From Duganella sp. 1411 (GTDB lineage: Bacteria > Pseudomonadota > Gammaproteobacteria > Burkholderiales > Burkholderiaceae_D): a DNA stretch of 64,000 nucleotides. Under the pieces are notes generated by a model that was given only the letters and a program-made list of their open reading frames with translations, did not search any database and had not been told where the DNA came from. Made by a program: the position numbers and the translations under genes. Of the stretch, positions 25,639 through 34,700 are shown piece by piece (within the stretch, counting starts at the first letter, position 1; each line of letters starts with the position of its first letter). The stretch lies in the NCBI RefSeq assembly GCF_017833525.1, contig NZ_JAFICD010000004.1, forward strand, positions 310,001-374,000. The letters run 5' to 3'.

Positions 25639-26730
25639 TTAGACGTTGAACAGGAAGTTCAGCACGTCGCCATCCTTGACCACGTATTCCTTGCCCTCGG
25701 CGCGCATCTTGCCCGCCTCCTTGGCGCCGCCCTCGCCCTTGTACTGGATGAAATCGTCGTAGGCGATGGTCTGCGCGCGGATGAAGCCGCGTTCGAAGTC
25801 GGTGTGGATGACGCCGGCCGCCTGCGGCGCGGTGTCGCCGATGTGGATGGTCCAGGCGCGCACTTCCTTGACGCCGGCGGTGAAGTAGGTCTGCAGGCCC
25901 AGCAGGTTGTAGGCGGCGCGGATCAGACGGTCCAGGCCCGGCTCCTCCATGCCCATGTCGGCCAGGAAGGCGCCCTTGTCGGCGTCGTCGAGGTCGGCGA
26001 TCTCCGCTTCGATGGCGGCGCAGATGGCGACGATCGGCGCGTTCTGGGTGGCGGCGTAGGCGGTCAGCTGGTCGAGCAGCGGGTTGTCCTTGAAACCGCT
26101 GTCGGAGACATTGGCGACGTACATGGCCGGCTTGGCGGTGATCAGGCACAGCGGCTTGATCAGCGCCATCTCGTCGGCGTCCAGGCCCATCGCGCGCACC
26201 GGCTTGGCTTCGTTCAGGTGCGGCACGATGCGCTCCATGATGGCCAGCAGCTTGGCGGCGTCCTTGTCGCCCGAGCGCGCTTTCTTGTTTTCGCGGTGGA
26301 TGGCTTTTTCGACGGTGCCGAGGTCGGCCAGCGCCAGCTCGGTTTGAATCACTTCGATGTCGTCCAGCGGGCTGACCTTGCCGGCCACGTGGATCACGTT
26401 GTCGTCCTCGAAGCAGCGCACGACGTTGACGATGGCGTCGGTTTCGCGGATGTGCGACAGGAACTGGTTGCCCAGGCCCTCGCCCTGCGACGCGCCCGCG
26501 ACCAGGCCGGCGATGTCGACGAATTCGACGATGGCGTTGACCATGCGCTCCGGCTTGACGATCTCGGCCAGCGCGGCCATGCGCGGGTCAGGCACTTCGA
26601 CGACGCCGACGTTGGGCTCGATGGTGCAGAACGGATAGTTCTCGGCCGGAATGCCGGCCTTGGTCAGGGCGTTGAAGAGAGTGGACTTGCCGACGTTGGG
26701 CAGGCCGACGATGCCGCATTGGAGACTCAT
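25639..26730 (-). CDS. ychF: Redox-regulated ATPase/GTPase YchF (OLA1 family)
   Basis: A 363-residue Obg-like P-loop ATPase that binds ribosomes. It has the G1 motif GLPNVGKST at residues ~8-16, switch/G3 DIAGLVAGAS and a C-terminal TGS domain ending FNV (AGVIHTDFERGFIRAQTIAYDDF). Full length for the family. AAAGG lies upstream of the ATG. It ends at a strong terminator. YchF is commonly encoded near pth, and here it is separated from pth by three unrelated genes. Confidence 0.97.
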   Translation of the reverse strand: MSLQCGIVGLPNVGKSTLFNALTKAGIPAENYPFCTIEPNVGVVEVPDPRMAALAEIVKPERMVNAIVEFVDIAGLVAGASQGEGLGNQFLSHIRETDAIVNVVRCFEDDNVIHVAGKVSPLDDIEVIQTELALADLGTVEKAIHRENKKARSGDKDAAKLLAIMERIVPHLNEAKPVRAMGLDADEMALIKPLCLITAKPAMYVANVSDSGFKDNPLLDQLTAYAATQNAPIVAICAAIEAEIADLDDADKGAFLADMGMEEPGLDRLIRAAYNLLGLQTYFTAGVKEVRAWTIHIGDTAPQAAGVIHTDFERGFIRAQTIAYDDFIQYKGEGGAKEAGKMRAEGKEYVVKDGDVLNFLFNV

Positions 26731-27006
26731 GGAAAACCTTTAATAATCAATTTCGCCGGCAAGCGGCTGGTGAAAAACGGCCGACTCGGGCGTTTTTTAA
26801 ATATTCGTGCTGTTTAAAGCGTTCAGGGATCAATTGTACCTCCCTCGCCCCCACTCTTCAAAAAAACCGCCCCAACCCCGGTGACCTGCATGCCATTTAG
26901 GAACAATTGCTTACATTTGATACGAAATCTGCGTCACCTGGATTTGTCACCGCCGCGTTAGTTGCTTGTAGTCATATAAGCCATTCCACACATAAAAGGT
27001 AGAAAA
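26731..27006. other. Intergenic region between divergent ychF and the glycine-zipper gene
   Basis: 276 nt containing both promoters by position. The right half is AT-rich, and AAAAGGT precedes ATG 27007. A GGCCGACTCGGGCGTTTTTT stretch near 26780-26800 is T-rich but lacks a clear stem. No ORF, RNA gene or repeat was recognised. Confidence 0.4.
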
Positions 27007-27621
27007 ATGAATAACAACACATCCAATTCCAAGCTGCATCCGATGATCATGGCCGCCGCGGCCGCAGTTGTGCTAGTCAGTGGCGTGGGCGTGGCCGCCA
27101 TCATGGGCTGGCTGCCTTCCTCCAATTCGCAGAACCAGGACCCGTCGCTGGCCCCCAACGGCCAACCGCTGGCGGCGCAATCGGCGCCGGCGCCGGCGCG
27201 CGAGCAGGTGCGCGAGCCGGTGCGCGAAGCGGTGCGCGACAAGCCCGTCGTCAAACACACCCCGGTCAAGAGCGCGCCGGCCGTCTGCCATAGCTGCGGC
27301 GTGGTCGAAGCCGTCAACGAGATCGAAACCCGCGCCGAAGGCAGCGGCGTGGGCGCGGTCGGCGGCGCGCTGGTCGGCGGCCTGCTGGGCAACCAGGTGG
27401 GCGCCGGCAACGGCCGCAAACTGGCCACCGTGGCCGGCGCCATCGGCGGCGCGGTCGCCGGCAACCAGATCGAAGGCCGGGTCAAGGCCAACAAGAGCTA
27501 CGACATCACCGTGCGCATGAACGACGGCTCGGTCCGCAAATTCCATCAGACCGAACAGCCATCGTGGCACCAGGGCGACGACGTGCGTGTCGTCGACGGC
27601 GGACTGCGCCCGATCGACTAA
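27007..27621 (+). CDS. Glycine-zipper 2TM domain envelope protein
   Basis: A 204-residue protein with an N-terminal membrane anchor (about residues 14-37), a Pro/Ala/Arg linker and a short conserved VCHSCGVVEAVNEIET motif. A 17-kDa-antigen/SlyB-like glycine zipper follows (VGAVGGALVGGLLGNQVGAGNGRK..VAGAIGGAVAGNQIEGR), then a small beta-rich end (YDITVRMNDGSVRKFHQ). Proteins of this kind sit in the envelope and often influence outer-membrane integrity. The role is inferred from the domain only. It is monocistronic. Confidence 0.85.
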   Translation: MNNNTSNSKLHPMIMAAAAAVVLVSGVGVAAIMGWLPSSNSQNQDPSLAPNGQPLAAQSAPAPAREQVREPVREAVRDKPVVKHTPVKSAPAVCHSCGVVEAVNEIETRAEGSGVGAVGGALVGGLLGNQVGAGNGRKLATVAGAIGGAVAGNQIEGRVKANKSYDITVRMNDGSVRKFHQTEQPSWHQGDDVRVVDGGLRPID

Positions 27622-27748
27622 GCTGGCAAACCAGCAGACAATTTCCTGGTGGATTGTTTAGTGCTAGACTCGCTGGCGAACTATCGTCCAACAAGCCGTT
27701 AAGATGAGCCGCCCGCGTTGGCGGCTTATCCACCACCAGGAAACGTCC

Positions 27749-29578
27749 ATGCCCTACACTCGCTGCCGCGCCACGCTGCGGACTTCCGCGCTGATCACCA
27801 GCCTCCTTTTCATCGGCGTCGGCGCCCCGCCGGCGCAGGCCGCGCCCGCCGCCGCCGTCCAGGCCGCCCAGGCGCAAAAGCAACTGGCGAAACTGGCGGC
27901 GGCGTTCCACACGGCGCGCTGCAAGTTCGATCCGCTGCTGTTCGCCACCGCCAACGGCGACAGCCGCTACAACGATCAGATCGGGCTGAGCATTTCGCCG
28001 TCCGTGCGCGCGGCCCAGTTCGCGCTGTACCGGCAGATGCAAAAGCAGCTGATGGGCGTGCGGCGCGACCGCCTCGGCGAACCGGACCAGCTGACCTACG
28101 ATCTGCTGTCCTACGAACTCAATAACGCCATGCAGCTGGAGTCCTTCCCGGAACACCTGCTGCCGCTCAACCAGTTCGACAACGTCCCCAGCACCTTGGC
28201 CAACTACGCCGACGGCACCGGCTCCCAGCCGCTGGGCACGGTCGCGCAGTACCAGGCTTACCTGAGCCGCCTGAACCAGTTGCCGGCGTGGATAGACCAG
28301 GCCATCGCGAACATGAAGCAAGGCATCCGCGCCGGCATCGTGCAGCCGCGCGCGATCACGGTGGCGATGCTGCCGCAGTTCCAGAACCTGCGCGCGGCCA
28401 CGCCGGAGACGAGCGTCTACTATTCGCCGGTCACGCGCATGCCGGCGCAATTTTCCGCCGCCGACAAACAACGGCTGACGGCGGCCTACCTGGCCACGGT
28501 GGACAAGAAGATCGCGCCGGCGCTGACCCGCCTGGTGGGCTTCCTGGAAAACGAATACTTGCCGGCCAGCCGCGCCAGCGCCGGCTGGAGCGCGCTGCCG
28601 AACGGCACCGCCTGGTATGCCGCGCGCATCAAGGACAGCACCAACCTGCCGCTGACGCCGGACGCGGTGCACGCGCTGGGCCTGAAGGAAGTGGCGCGCA
28701 TCCAGCAGCAGTTGACGGCGCTGGGGCCCAAGCTGGGCTACGACGGCCCCGAAAAGCAGTTGCCGCAATGGATGGCGGCGCAGGACAAGTTCAAGATCTT
28801 CACCACCGACGAGCAGGTGCTCGACGCCTACCGCGCGATCTACGCGACGGTGCAGGCCAAGCTGCCGACCTACTTCAGCCTGGTTCCGAAGGCCAAACTG
28901 GAGTTGCACCTGGAGCCGGAGTTGACGCGCGCGACCGCCTCCGACCACTACACGCCGCCGGCGGCGGACGGCTCGCATCCGGGCGTGTTCTGGCCGGTGG
29001 TCAACGATCCCAAGCAATACAGCCGGGTCGACATGGTCAGCCTGTTCCTGCACGAGGGCGTGCCGGGCCACCACCTGCACGCGGCGCTGCTCAAGGAGCT
29101 CGATCTGCCGGACTTCCGCAAGTTCAGCACCGAGAATCCCAACAGCGCGGCCTACACCGAGGGCTGGGCGCTGTATTCAGAGACGCTGGGCCGCGAGCTG
29201 GGCCTGTATGACGATCCGGTCGCCTACTTCGGCCACCTGAACGCGGAGATGCTGCGCGCCGCGCGGCTGGTGGTCGACACCGGCATGCACGCGAAAGGCT
29301 GGAGCCGCGAGCAGGCGATCGCCTATCTGGTCGAGACGCTGGGCTGGAGCGAGGCGCGCGCGAAAAACCAGATCGAGCGCTACATGGTGTGGCCGGCGCA
29401 GGCGCTGAGCTACAAGATCGGCTCGCTGAAGATCCTGGAGCTGCGCGCGCGGGCGCAGCAAGCCCTGGGCGAGAAGTTCAGCTACCAGAAATTCCACCAG
29501 GTGGTGATCGGCGACGGCACGCTGCCGCTGCCGATCCTGGAGGCGCGCGTCGACAAATGGATCGCCGCGAGCAAATGA
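27749..29578 (+). CDS. Exported DUF885 family protein (putative metallo-carboxypeptidase)
   Basis: A 609-residue protein with a signal peptide (cleavage near AQA, residue ~31). The start at 27749 has AGGAA 7 nt upstream; the earlier in-frame ATG (27704) lacks a ribosome-binding site. DUF885 features are clear: LFLHEGVPGHHLH, a HExxxxHHxH-type metal site, followed by YTEGWALYSETLGRELG. DUF885 resembles M32-type thermolysin-fold carboxypeptidases, and most members are uncharacterised. It is convergent with the M20 hydrolase, with only 33 nt between the stops. Confidence 0.85.
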   Translation: MPYTRCRATLRTSALITSLLFIGVGAPPAQAAPAAAVQAAQAQKQLAKLAAAFHTARCKFDPLLFATANGDSRYNDQIGLSISPSVRAAQFALYRQMQKQLMGVRRDRLGEPDQLTYDLLSYELNNAMQLESFPEHLLPLNQFDNVPSTLANYADGTGSQPLGTVAQYQAYLSRLNQLPAWIDQAIANMKQGIRAGIVQPRAITVAMLPQFQNLRAATPETSVYYSPVTRMPAQFSAADKQRLTAAYLATVDKKIAPALTRLVGFLENEYLPASRASAGWSALPNGTAWYAARIKDSTNLPLTPDAVHALGLKEVARIQQQLTALGPKLGYDGPEKQLPQWMAAQDKFKIFTTDEQVLDAYRAIYATVQAKLPTYFSLVPKAKLELHLEPELTRATASDHYTPPAADGSHPGVFWPVVNDPKQYSRVDMVSLFLHEGVPGHHLHAALLKELDLPDFRKFSTENPNSAAYTEGWALYSETLGRELGLYDDPVAYFGHLNAEMLRAARLVVDTGMHAKGWSREQAIAYLVETLGWSEARAKNQIERYMVWPAQALSYKIGSLKILELRARAQQALGEKFSYQKFHQVVIGDGTLPLPILEARVDKWIAASK

Positions 29579-29584
29579 GCAGGT

Positions 29585-29607
29585 GGCGCCGCGATCAGCG
29601 CGGCGCC
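29585..29607. terminator. GC-rich hairpin between convergent genes
   Basis: A perfect 9-bp stem GGCGCCGCG/CGCGGCGCC with a 5-nt loop between the DUF885 and M20 stops. It lacks a proper T-run in either direction, so it may only weakly terminate or act as a transcript-end barrier. Confidence 0.35.
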
Positions 29608-29611
29608 GGCA

Positions 29612-30913
29612 TCATTTCGATAACACGTTGAGCACCGCCAGGGTCATCGCCTGCGCCGCCGTCTTGATCGACGGCTCCGGCACCGGCGCGTAGTACGGCG
29701 AGTGGTTGAAGGCGATCGGCTTGCCGCCCGGCTTGTCCGCCTCGGCCACCGCCGCCGGATCGTAGACGCCGGTGAAGAAGAACATCGACGGTATGCCCTC
29801 GTTGGCGTACACCGAGAAATCCTCGCTGGCCGTCATGGCCGGCATGCGCGCCACGTTGGCGTCGCCGAAGGCTTGCTTGAGCACGCCCTCGGTGCGCGTG
29901 ACCAGCGCGTCGTTGTTGACGATGGCCGCGCCGCCGGTGATGAGCTCGACATCGGGCGCCGGCGCGTCCGCCATCGCGGCCGAGGCGTTGGCGACGCGCC
30001 GCACGCCGGCCAGGATCTTGGCGCGCACCTGCGGGTTGTAGGTGCGGATGGTGCCGCGCACCTTGACCGAATCGGGGATGATGTTGCCGACGCTGCCGCC
30101 GTTGATGGCGCCGATCGTGACCACGCCGAATTCCTTCGGATCCTTTTCGCGGCTGATGACCGTTTGCACGTCGACCACGAAGCGGGCGGCGATGGTGATC
30201 GGGTCGAGCGCCTTGTCCGGCGCCGAGCCGTGCCCGCCGCGTCCCTTGAAGGTGATTTCGATGGCGTCGGAGTTGGACGACACCGGGCCGCTGTTGTAGC
30301 CGATGGTGCCGTAGGCCAGCGGCCACGAATGCAGCGCGAACGCGTAGTCGGGCTTGGGGAAGCGCTTGAACAGGCCGTCGTCGAGCATGGCCTTGGCGCC
30401 GGCGACGATTTCCTCGGCCGGCTGGCCGATGAACATCAAGGTGCCCTGCCACTGCGATTTCATCGCCACCAGGGTGCGCGCGGCGGCCAGCCAGGCGGTC
30501 ATGTGGACGTCGTGGCCGCAGCTGTGGGCCACCATCGTGTCCTTGCCGTCCAGCGTCGCGTGGGCCTTGCTGGCGTAGGCGAAGCCGGATTTCTCCTCCA
30601 TCGGCAGGCCGTCCATCTCGGTGCGCACCAGCACCGTCGGGCCGGCGCCGTTCTTGTAGAGGGCGACGATGCCGGTCTTGCCGACCTTCTCGGTTACGTC
30701 GAAGCCGATGGCGCGCATCTCGGCGGCCAGCTTGGCGGCGGTGCGCGTTTCCTGGAATGCCACCTCCGGATGCGCGTGCAAATCCTTGTAGATGACGTCG
30801 AGCTTGGGATACATGCCGTCGATCTGCTTGGCGACGGCGCCGGCGTCCCCGGCTTGTGCCGAGGCGGCCAACAATAATGATGTTACGAGTGCGGCGATCG
30901 GCAAGCGTGTCAT
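29612..30913 (-). CDS. Exported M20 family amidohydrolase (hippurate hydrolase-like)
   Basis: A 433-residue zinc amidohydrolase. Signal peptide MTRLPIAALVTSLLLAASAQA. The M20D features are DLHAHPEVAFQE, RTEMDGLPM(E)E, HSCGHDVHMTAWL and a dimerisation lid domain with GRGGHGSAPDKALDPI. Expected substrates are N-acyl amino acids or related amides, which fits an exported scavenging enzyme. Start 30913 is preferred over 30922 because AAGG lies about 8-9 nt upstream of it. Confidence 0.88.
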   Translation of the reverse strand: MTRLPIAALVTSLLLAASAQAGDAGAVAKQIDGMYPKLDVIYKDLHAHPEVAFQETRTAAKLAAEMRAIGFDVTEKVGKTGIVALYKNGAGPTVLVRTEMDGLPMEEKSGFAYASKAHATLDGKDTMVAHSCGHDVHMTAWLAAARTLVAMKSQWQGTLMFIGQPAEEIVAGAKAMLDDGLFKRFPKPDYAFALHSWPLAYGTIGYNSGPVSSNSDAIEITFKGRGGHGSAPDKALDPITIAARFVVDVQTVISREKDPKEFGVVTIGAINGGSVGNIIPDSVKVRGTIRTYNPQVRAKILAGVRRVANASAAMADAPAPDVELITGGAAIVNNDALVTRTEGVLKQAFGDANVARMPAMTASEDFSVYANEGIPSMFFFTGVYDPAAVAEADKPGGKPIAFNHSPYYAPVPEPSIKTAAQAMTLAVLNVLSK

Positions 30914-30968
30914 TGATGGCATCCTTAGTCTGAGGGAAATAGTTCCTTCAGCATACCATCGACGCGCG

Positions 30969-31550
30969 TCAGGCCGTGTGCAGTTTCATCGTCGCCGCCT
31001 CGAACTTGCCGTCGACGATCTGCGGCATCACCAGCAGCGCCTTGTCGATGGCCTGCCCGATCAGGTCCTGGTCCTCGCGGCGCGGCCGGTGCAGCACGAA
31101 GTCGGCCACCTGCTGCTGCAGGCTGAGCGTGCGTGGATGGCCGATGCCCAGGCGCAGGCGCCAGTAGTCCTGCGTGCCGAGCGCGGCGGTGATGTCCTTC
31201 AGGCCGTTGTGGCCGCCCGACGAGCCGCCCTTTTTCAGGCGCGCCGTGCCGGGCATCAGATCGAGCTCGTCGTGCACCACCAGCACCTCGTCCGGGTTGA
31301 TCTTGAAAAAGCGGCACAGGCCGCCGACCGATTGCCCGGAGCGGTTCATATACGTCTGCGGTTCCAGCAGCCACACCTCGTGGCCGGCGATGACGCTTTT
31401 GGCGGCCAGCGCGTTGTACTTGGTCTCGCGCTGCAGGCGCGCGCCGACGTCGTTGGCGAGGTTGTCGACCAGCCAGAAGCCGGCGTTGTGGCGGGTTTGT
31501 TCGTATTCGGCGCCGGGATTGCCGAGGCCGACGATGAGACGTATGGGCAT
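30969..31550 (-). CDS. pth: Peptidyl-tRNA hydrolase
   Basis: Recycles peptidyl-tRNA released from stalled ribosomes. The 193-residue product begins with the canonical RLIVGLGNPGAEYEQTRHNAGFWLVD (the catalytic His in TRHNAGF) and contains ETYMN-equivalent PQTYMNRSGQSV and LDLMPGTARLKKGGSSGGHNGLKDI. Length matches the family. It follows rplY, the standard bacterial order. Confidence 0.97.
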   Translation of the reverse strand: MPIRLIVGLGNPGAEYEQTRHNAGFWLVDNLANDVGARLQRETKYNALAAKSVIAGHEVWLLEPQTYMNRSGQSVGGLCRFFKINPDEVLVVHDELDLMPGTARLKKGGSSGGHNGLKDITAALGTQDYWRLRLGIGHPRTLSLQQQVADFVLHRPRREDQDLIGQAIDKALLVMPQIVDGKFEAATMKLHTA

Positions 31551-31590
31551 GGGATGCTCAGTCAAATAAACAATATTATCGGTCAAACGT

Positions 31591-31627
31591 AAAAAAACCC
31601 CCGGCGGCACTGGGCTAGCGGGGGTCT
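31591..31627 (-). terminator. Intrinsic terminator after rplY
   Basis: On the minus strand the stem ACCCCCG/CGGGGGT closes over a 16-nt loop and is followed by seven T residues. It lies ~35 nt beyond the rplY stop and separates rplY from pth. Confidence 0.75.
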
Positions 31628-31660
31628 TCTGCTGGCGCCGCGTCGCCGCGGCGGTCAGGA

Positions 31661-32293
31661 TTACTTCTTGGCTTTGGCGGCTGGCTTGGCGTCGGCTGCT
31701 GGAGCTTCGGCGGCGGTGGCTTCGGCCGACACGTGACCGGCTGGCACCGAAGCGGTGGCGATGGTCAGGTTGGTGCCGGCGGCAACAGCGGTAACACCGG
31801 CTGGCAGGGTCAGTTCGTCGATGTGCAGCGAGTGGCCGACGTCGATGTTCGACAGGTCGACGGTGATGAACTCAGGCAGATCTTTCGGCAGGCACGACAC
31901 TTCGATTTCGTTGGCGACGTGGCTGATGGTGGCGCCGTGCAGCTTGACCGCTGGCGAAACGTCGGCGTTGGCGAAGTGCAGCGCGACTTTCATGTGCACT
32001 TTCTTCGATGCGTCGACGCGCTGGAAGTCAGCGTGCAGAACCAGTTGCTTGAACGCGTGGACTTGGAAGTCGCGCAGCAGCACTTGCTGGGTCTTGCCGT
32101 CGATTTCCAGATCCAGGATCGACGAGTGGAAGGCTTCTTTTTTCAGCGCGTGGTACAGCGCGTTGTGGTCCAGCGAGATGGTCACTGGCGCTTCGGTACC
32201 GCCGTAGATGATGCCTGGGGTTTGGCCCGAATTGCGCAGGCGGCGGCTCGCTCCGGAACCTTGCAATTCGCGTTTGAATGCAACAACTTTCAT
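31661..32293 (-). CDS. rplY: 50S ribosomal protein L25 / general stress protein Ctc
   Basis: 5S-rRNA binding protein of the long Ctc type: N-terminal L25 domain (MKVVAFKRELQGSGASRRLRNSGQTPGIIYG), a TL5-like C-terminal beta domain (EVSCLPKDLPEFITVDLSNIDVGHSLHIDEL) and an Ala/Lys tail. 210 residues. The start is supported by GGAG 8 nt upstream. It lies downstream of prs, probably co-transcribed, and ends at an intrinsic terminator. Confidence 0.97.
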   Translation of the reverse strand: MKVVAFKRELQGSGASRRLRNSGQTPGIIYGGTEAPVTISLDHNALYHALKKEAFHSSILDLEIDGKTQQVLLRDFQVHAFKQLVLHADFQRVDASKKVHMKVALHFANADVSPAVKLHGATISHVANEIEVSCLPKDLPEFITVDLSNIDVGHSLHIDELTLPAGVTAVAAGTNLTIATASVPAGHVSAEATAAEAPAADAKPAAKAKK

Positions 32294-32398
32294 GTGTAAC
32301 TCCAAAAATAACAAGGCTCGCGCCTCGTGTTATGAAGCCCCCGCGACCAGGGTGCTTCGAAAATGAGCTGACTGCGCCCATGAAACCGGGAAGTACAA

Positions 32399-32432
32399 CG
32401 GCGCGCGGGGCAGATTTGCCACGCGCGCCGCT
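32399..32432. repeat. Inverted repeat between rplY and prs
   Basis: A stem of CGGCGCGCG paired with CGCGCGCCG lies in the 175-nt gap between prs and rplY. On the plus strand it is followed by an A-run, not a T-run. It is therefore not a minus-strand terminator; it may be an mRNA processing or attenuation hairpin. Confidence 0.35.
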
Positions 32433-32468
32433 AAAAAACAGTAGCGTCGTTTATCGCTTACTTATCGA

Positions 32469-33419
32469 TCAGTCGATAAACAGGGAGATCACGGAATCGC
32501 CCTTGATAATGCGTTTGAACGTCTCGGCCAGCAGCGGCGCGCAGGTCAGCTGGCGGATCTTGCCGCAAGCCTTGGCCGCGTCCGACAACGGGATCGTGTC
32601 GGTCACGACCAGCTCGTCCAGCGACGAATTGGCGATGCGCTCGATGGCCGGGCCCGACAGAACCGCGTGGGTGCAATACGCGACCACCTTGGTGGCGCCG
32701 CGCTCTTTCAGCACTTCGGCCGCCTTGACCAAGGTGCCGGCGGTATCGACCATGTCATCCATGATGACGCAGTTGCGGCCTTCGACTTCACCGATGATGT
32801 TCATCACTTCGGAAACGTTGGCTTTCGGACGGCGCTTGTCGATGATGGCCAGGTCGCACCCGAGGCGCTTGGCCAGGGCGCGCGCGCGCACCACGCCGCC
32901 GACGTCCGGCGACACCACCAGCAGGTCCTGGTAGTTCTTCTTTTGCAGATCGCTCAGCAGGATCGGCGAAGCGTAAATATTGTCGACCGGGATATCGAAG
33001 AAGCCCTGGATCTGGTCCGCGTGCAGGTCCATGATCAGGACGCGCTCGACGCCGGCGCTTTCCAGCATGTTGGCCACCACCTTGGCCGAGATCGCGACGC
33101 GCGCCGAACGCGGGCGGCGGTCTTGACGGGCGTAACCGAAGTAAGGGATGGCGGCGGTGATGCGGCCTGCCGATGCCCGTTTCAAGGCGTCGACCATCAG
33201 GATCAACTCCATCAGGCTGTCGTTGGTTGGTGCGCAAGTCGATTGCAGAACGAAGACGTCTTTACCGCGGACGTTCTCGTTAATCTCGACCATCACTTCG
33301 CCGTCCGAGAATTTCGAAACGTTTGCCTTGCCGAGTGGAATGCCGAGATTTTTTGCGACTCCTTCTGCCAACGCAGGATTAGCGTTGCCGGTAAAAACCA
33401 TCAGGTTTTCGTAAGCCAT
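32469..33419 (-). CDS. prs: Ribose-phosphate pyrophosphokinase
   Basis: Makes PRPP from ribose-5-phosphate and ATP for nucleotide, histidine and tryptophan synthesis. The 316-residue product shows the class I PRPP synthase pattern: FSDGEVMVEINENVRGKDVFVLQS, PYFGYARQDRR, the flexible-loop region VVSPDVGGVVRARALAKRL and the PRPP-binding VIMDDMVDTAGTL. Start MAYENLMVF is the family start. It follows tRNA-Gln, which probably shares its promoter. Confidence 0.98.
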   Translation of the reverse strand: MAYENLMVFTGNANPALAEGVAKNLGIPLGKANVSKFSDGEVMVEINENVRGKDVFVLQSTCAPTNDSLMELILMVDALKRASAGRITAAIPYFGYARQDRRPRSARVAISAKVVANMLESAGVERVLIMDLHADQIQGFFDIPVDNIYASPILLSDLQKKNYQDLLVVSPDVGGVVRARALAKRLGCDLAIIDKRRPKANVSEVMNIIGEVEGRNCVIMDDMVDTAGTLVKAAEVLKERGATKVVAYCTHAVLSGPAIERIANSSLDELVVTDTIPLSDAAKACGKIRQLTCAPLLAETFKRIIKGDSVISLFID

Positions 33420-33568
33420 GGGAGTCCCAGAGATAGTCGATGAAATTTTTGATGTCGCCAGCGGAAGCCGCGTGGCGCTGAACTTAGAATGATCCGCGCC
33501 GGGGCGCGGACATTGGTGCTTGCCTTGGCCGGAGACTAATGCCTCGACGGTGTCGCAAGGAAAACGAA

Positions 33569-33645
33569 TGGCAGGGGAACAAGGATTCGAACCTTGGTAT
33601 GCTGGAATCAAAATCCAGTGCCTTAACCAGCTTGGCGATTCCCCT
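33569..33645 (-). tRNA. tRNA-Gln (anticodon TTG)
   Basis: On the minus strand the sequence folds as a cloverleaf: acceptor AGGGGAA/TTCCCCT, anticodon stem CTGGA/TCCAG around the loop TTTTGAT (anticodon TTG), T-arm AAGG-TTCGAAT-CCTT, and an encoded CCA end (plus-strand TGG at 33569-33571). 77 nt including CCA. The position between ispE and prs is the conserved betaproteobacterial location. Confidence 0.97.
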
Positions 33646-33679
33646 ACGCAACTGACTGCTTGTCGCTACAACGGCGAGT

Positions 33680-33708
33680 ATTTTATCGCCAATTTCACGC
33701 TAAGCCAA
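33680..33708 (-). promoter_or_regulatory. Predicted sigma-70 promoter for tRNA-Gln-prs
   Basis: On the minus strand TTGGCT and TAAAAT are separated by 17 nt and placed ~35 nt upstream of the mature tRNA 5' end. Spacing and position are good, but it has not been tested. Confidence 0.5.
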
Positions 33709-33724
33709 ATCTTTTTTTACCCGA

Positions 33725-34603
33725 CTACAACATTTTAGTGAGCGGATGCCGTGTCAGCGCCTGGGCTTTCCAGGCTTTCCACTTGGCGGGTACTTGTTGA
33801 AGTACCGCGTCGGCGTCGGCCTGGGTTGCCACTGCACAAAATACACAAGCACCGGAACCAGTCATCCTGGCATCACCGTGAGCACTGAGCCATTCTATCG
33901 CCTCTGCCACCGGCGGGAACAAACTCGTTGCCACTTGCTGTAAATCGTTCCTTCCGTACCCCTTCAAATCAGTTTGATTTTCGTGGTAGCTGGAAAAGTC
34001 CGTTATTATGACGGGCGGTGTGTCCCTTGTCAAATGTTCTGAACAAAAAATTGCCGCCGTCGGCACCGCGACCCCGGGTTCGATGACGACATACCAACAA
34101 TCGGGCGCCGTCACCAGCTGCAGCGCCTCGCCCACGCCCTCGGCGAACGCGGTTTCGCCAAAGATGAAGAACGGGATGTCCGCGCCCAGCGGCAGGCCGA
34201 GCGCCATCAACTCTTCCCTCGTTAGACCGGCGCGCCACAAATGGTTCAACGCCATCAAGGTGGTGGCGGCGTCGGACGATCCGCCGCCCAGGCCGCCGCC
34301 CATCGGCAGGATTTTGTCGATGGCGATATCCACGCCGGGCGGCAGCGCGCCGCTGCGGCGCAGCACTTCGGCCTGCAGCAGCCGGGCGGCGCGGATGATC
34401 AGGTCGCCCTCCTCCGGCACCCCGTCGATCGCCGTCACGCGGCGCAGCAGGTGGTCGTCGCGCAGGGTGAAGTGCAAGGTGTCGCCGTGGTCGACCAGCT
34501 GGAAAACGGTTTGCAGCAGGTGGTAGCCGTCGGCGCGGCGGCCGTTGACGTGCAGGAACAGGTTCAGTTTGGCCGGGGCCGGGCAATTTTTTAGACTGGT
34601 CAT
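33725..34603 (-). CDS. ispE: 4-diphosphocytidyl-2-C-methyl-D-erythritol kinase
   Basis: GHMP kinase of the non-mevalonate isoprenoid pathway. The 292-residue product has the N-terminal CPAPAKLNLFLHV, ATP-binding ILPMGGGLGGGSSDAATTL and C-terminal MTGSGACVFCA glycine loop. The start at 34603 matches the family N-terminus; an alternative ATG at 34624 adds seven residues. It follows lolB, the usual lolB-ispE-tRNA-prs order, separated by a palindromic insert. Confidence 0.95.
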   Translation of the reverse strand: MTSLKNCPAPAKLNLFLHVNGRRADGYHLLQTVFQLVDHGDTLHFTLRDDHLLRRVTAIDGVPEEGDLIIRAARLLQAEVLRRSGALPPGVDIAIDKILPMGGGLGGGSSDAATTLMALNHLWRAGLTREELMALGLPLGADIPFFIFGETAFAEGVGEALQLVTAPDCWYVVIEPGVAVPTAAIFCSEHLTRDTPPVIITDFSSYHENQTDLKGYGRNDLQQVATSLFPPVAEAIEWLSAHGDARMTGSGACVFCAVATQADADAVLQQVPAKWKAWKAQALTRHPLTKML

Positions 34604-34642
34604 GAGGATGCGTTGGTGGGACATTGCGGAACCCGGAAGTTC

Positions 34643-34684
34643 GGGGTCGGACGGGGACGCCGAGTCCCCAGGGAGTCCGACCCC
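34643..34684. repeat. Nested palindrome between lolB and ispE
   Basis: An outer stem GGGGTCGGAC/GTCCGACCCC encloses an inner stem GGGGAC/GTCCCC within 42 nt. No T-run follows. It shares the GGGGTCG..CGACCCC frame with the perfect palindrome at 55208-55237, so the two may belong to one repeat family. Confidence 0.55.
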
Positions 34685-34700
34685 AAGCCGTGGCTTGGGG

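Noticed and set aside
32399..32432. Terminator of prs
   Set aside because: The hairpin has an A-run on the wrong side for minus-strand transcription; prs and rplY are more likely on one transcript.
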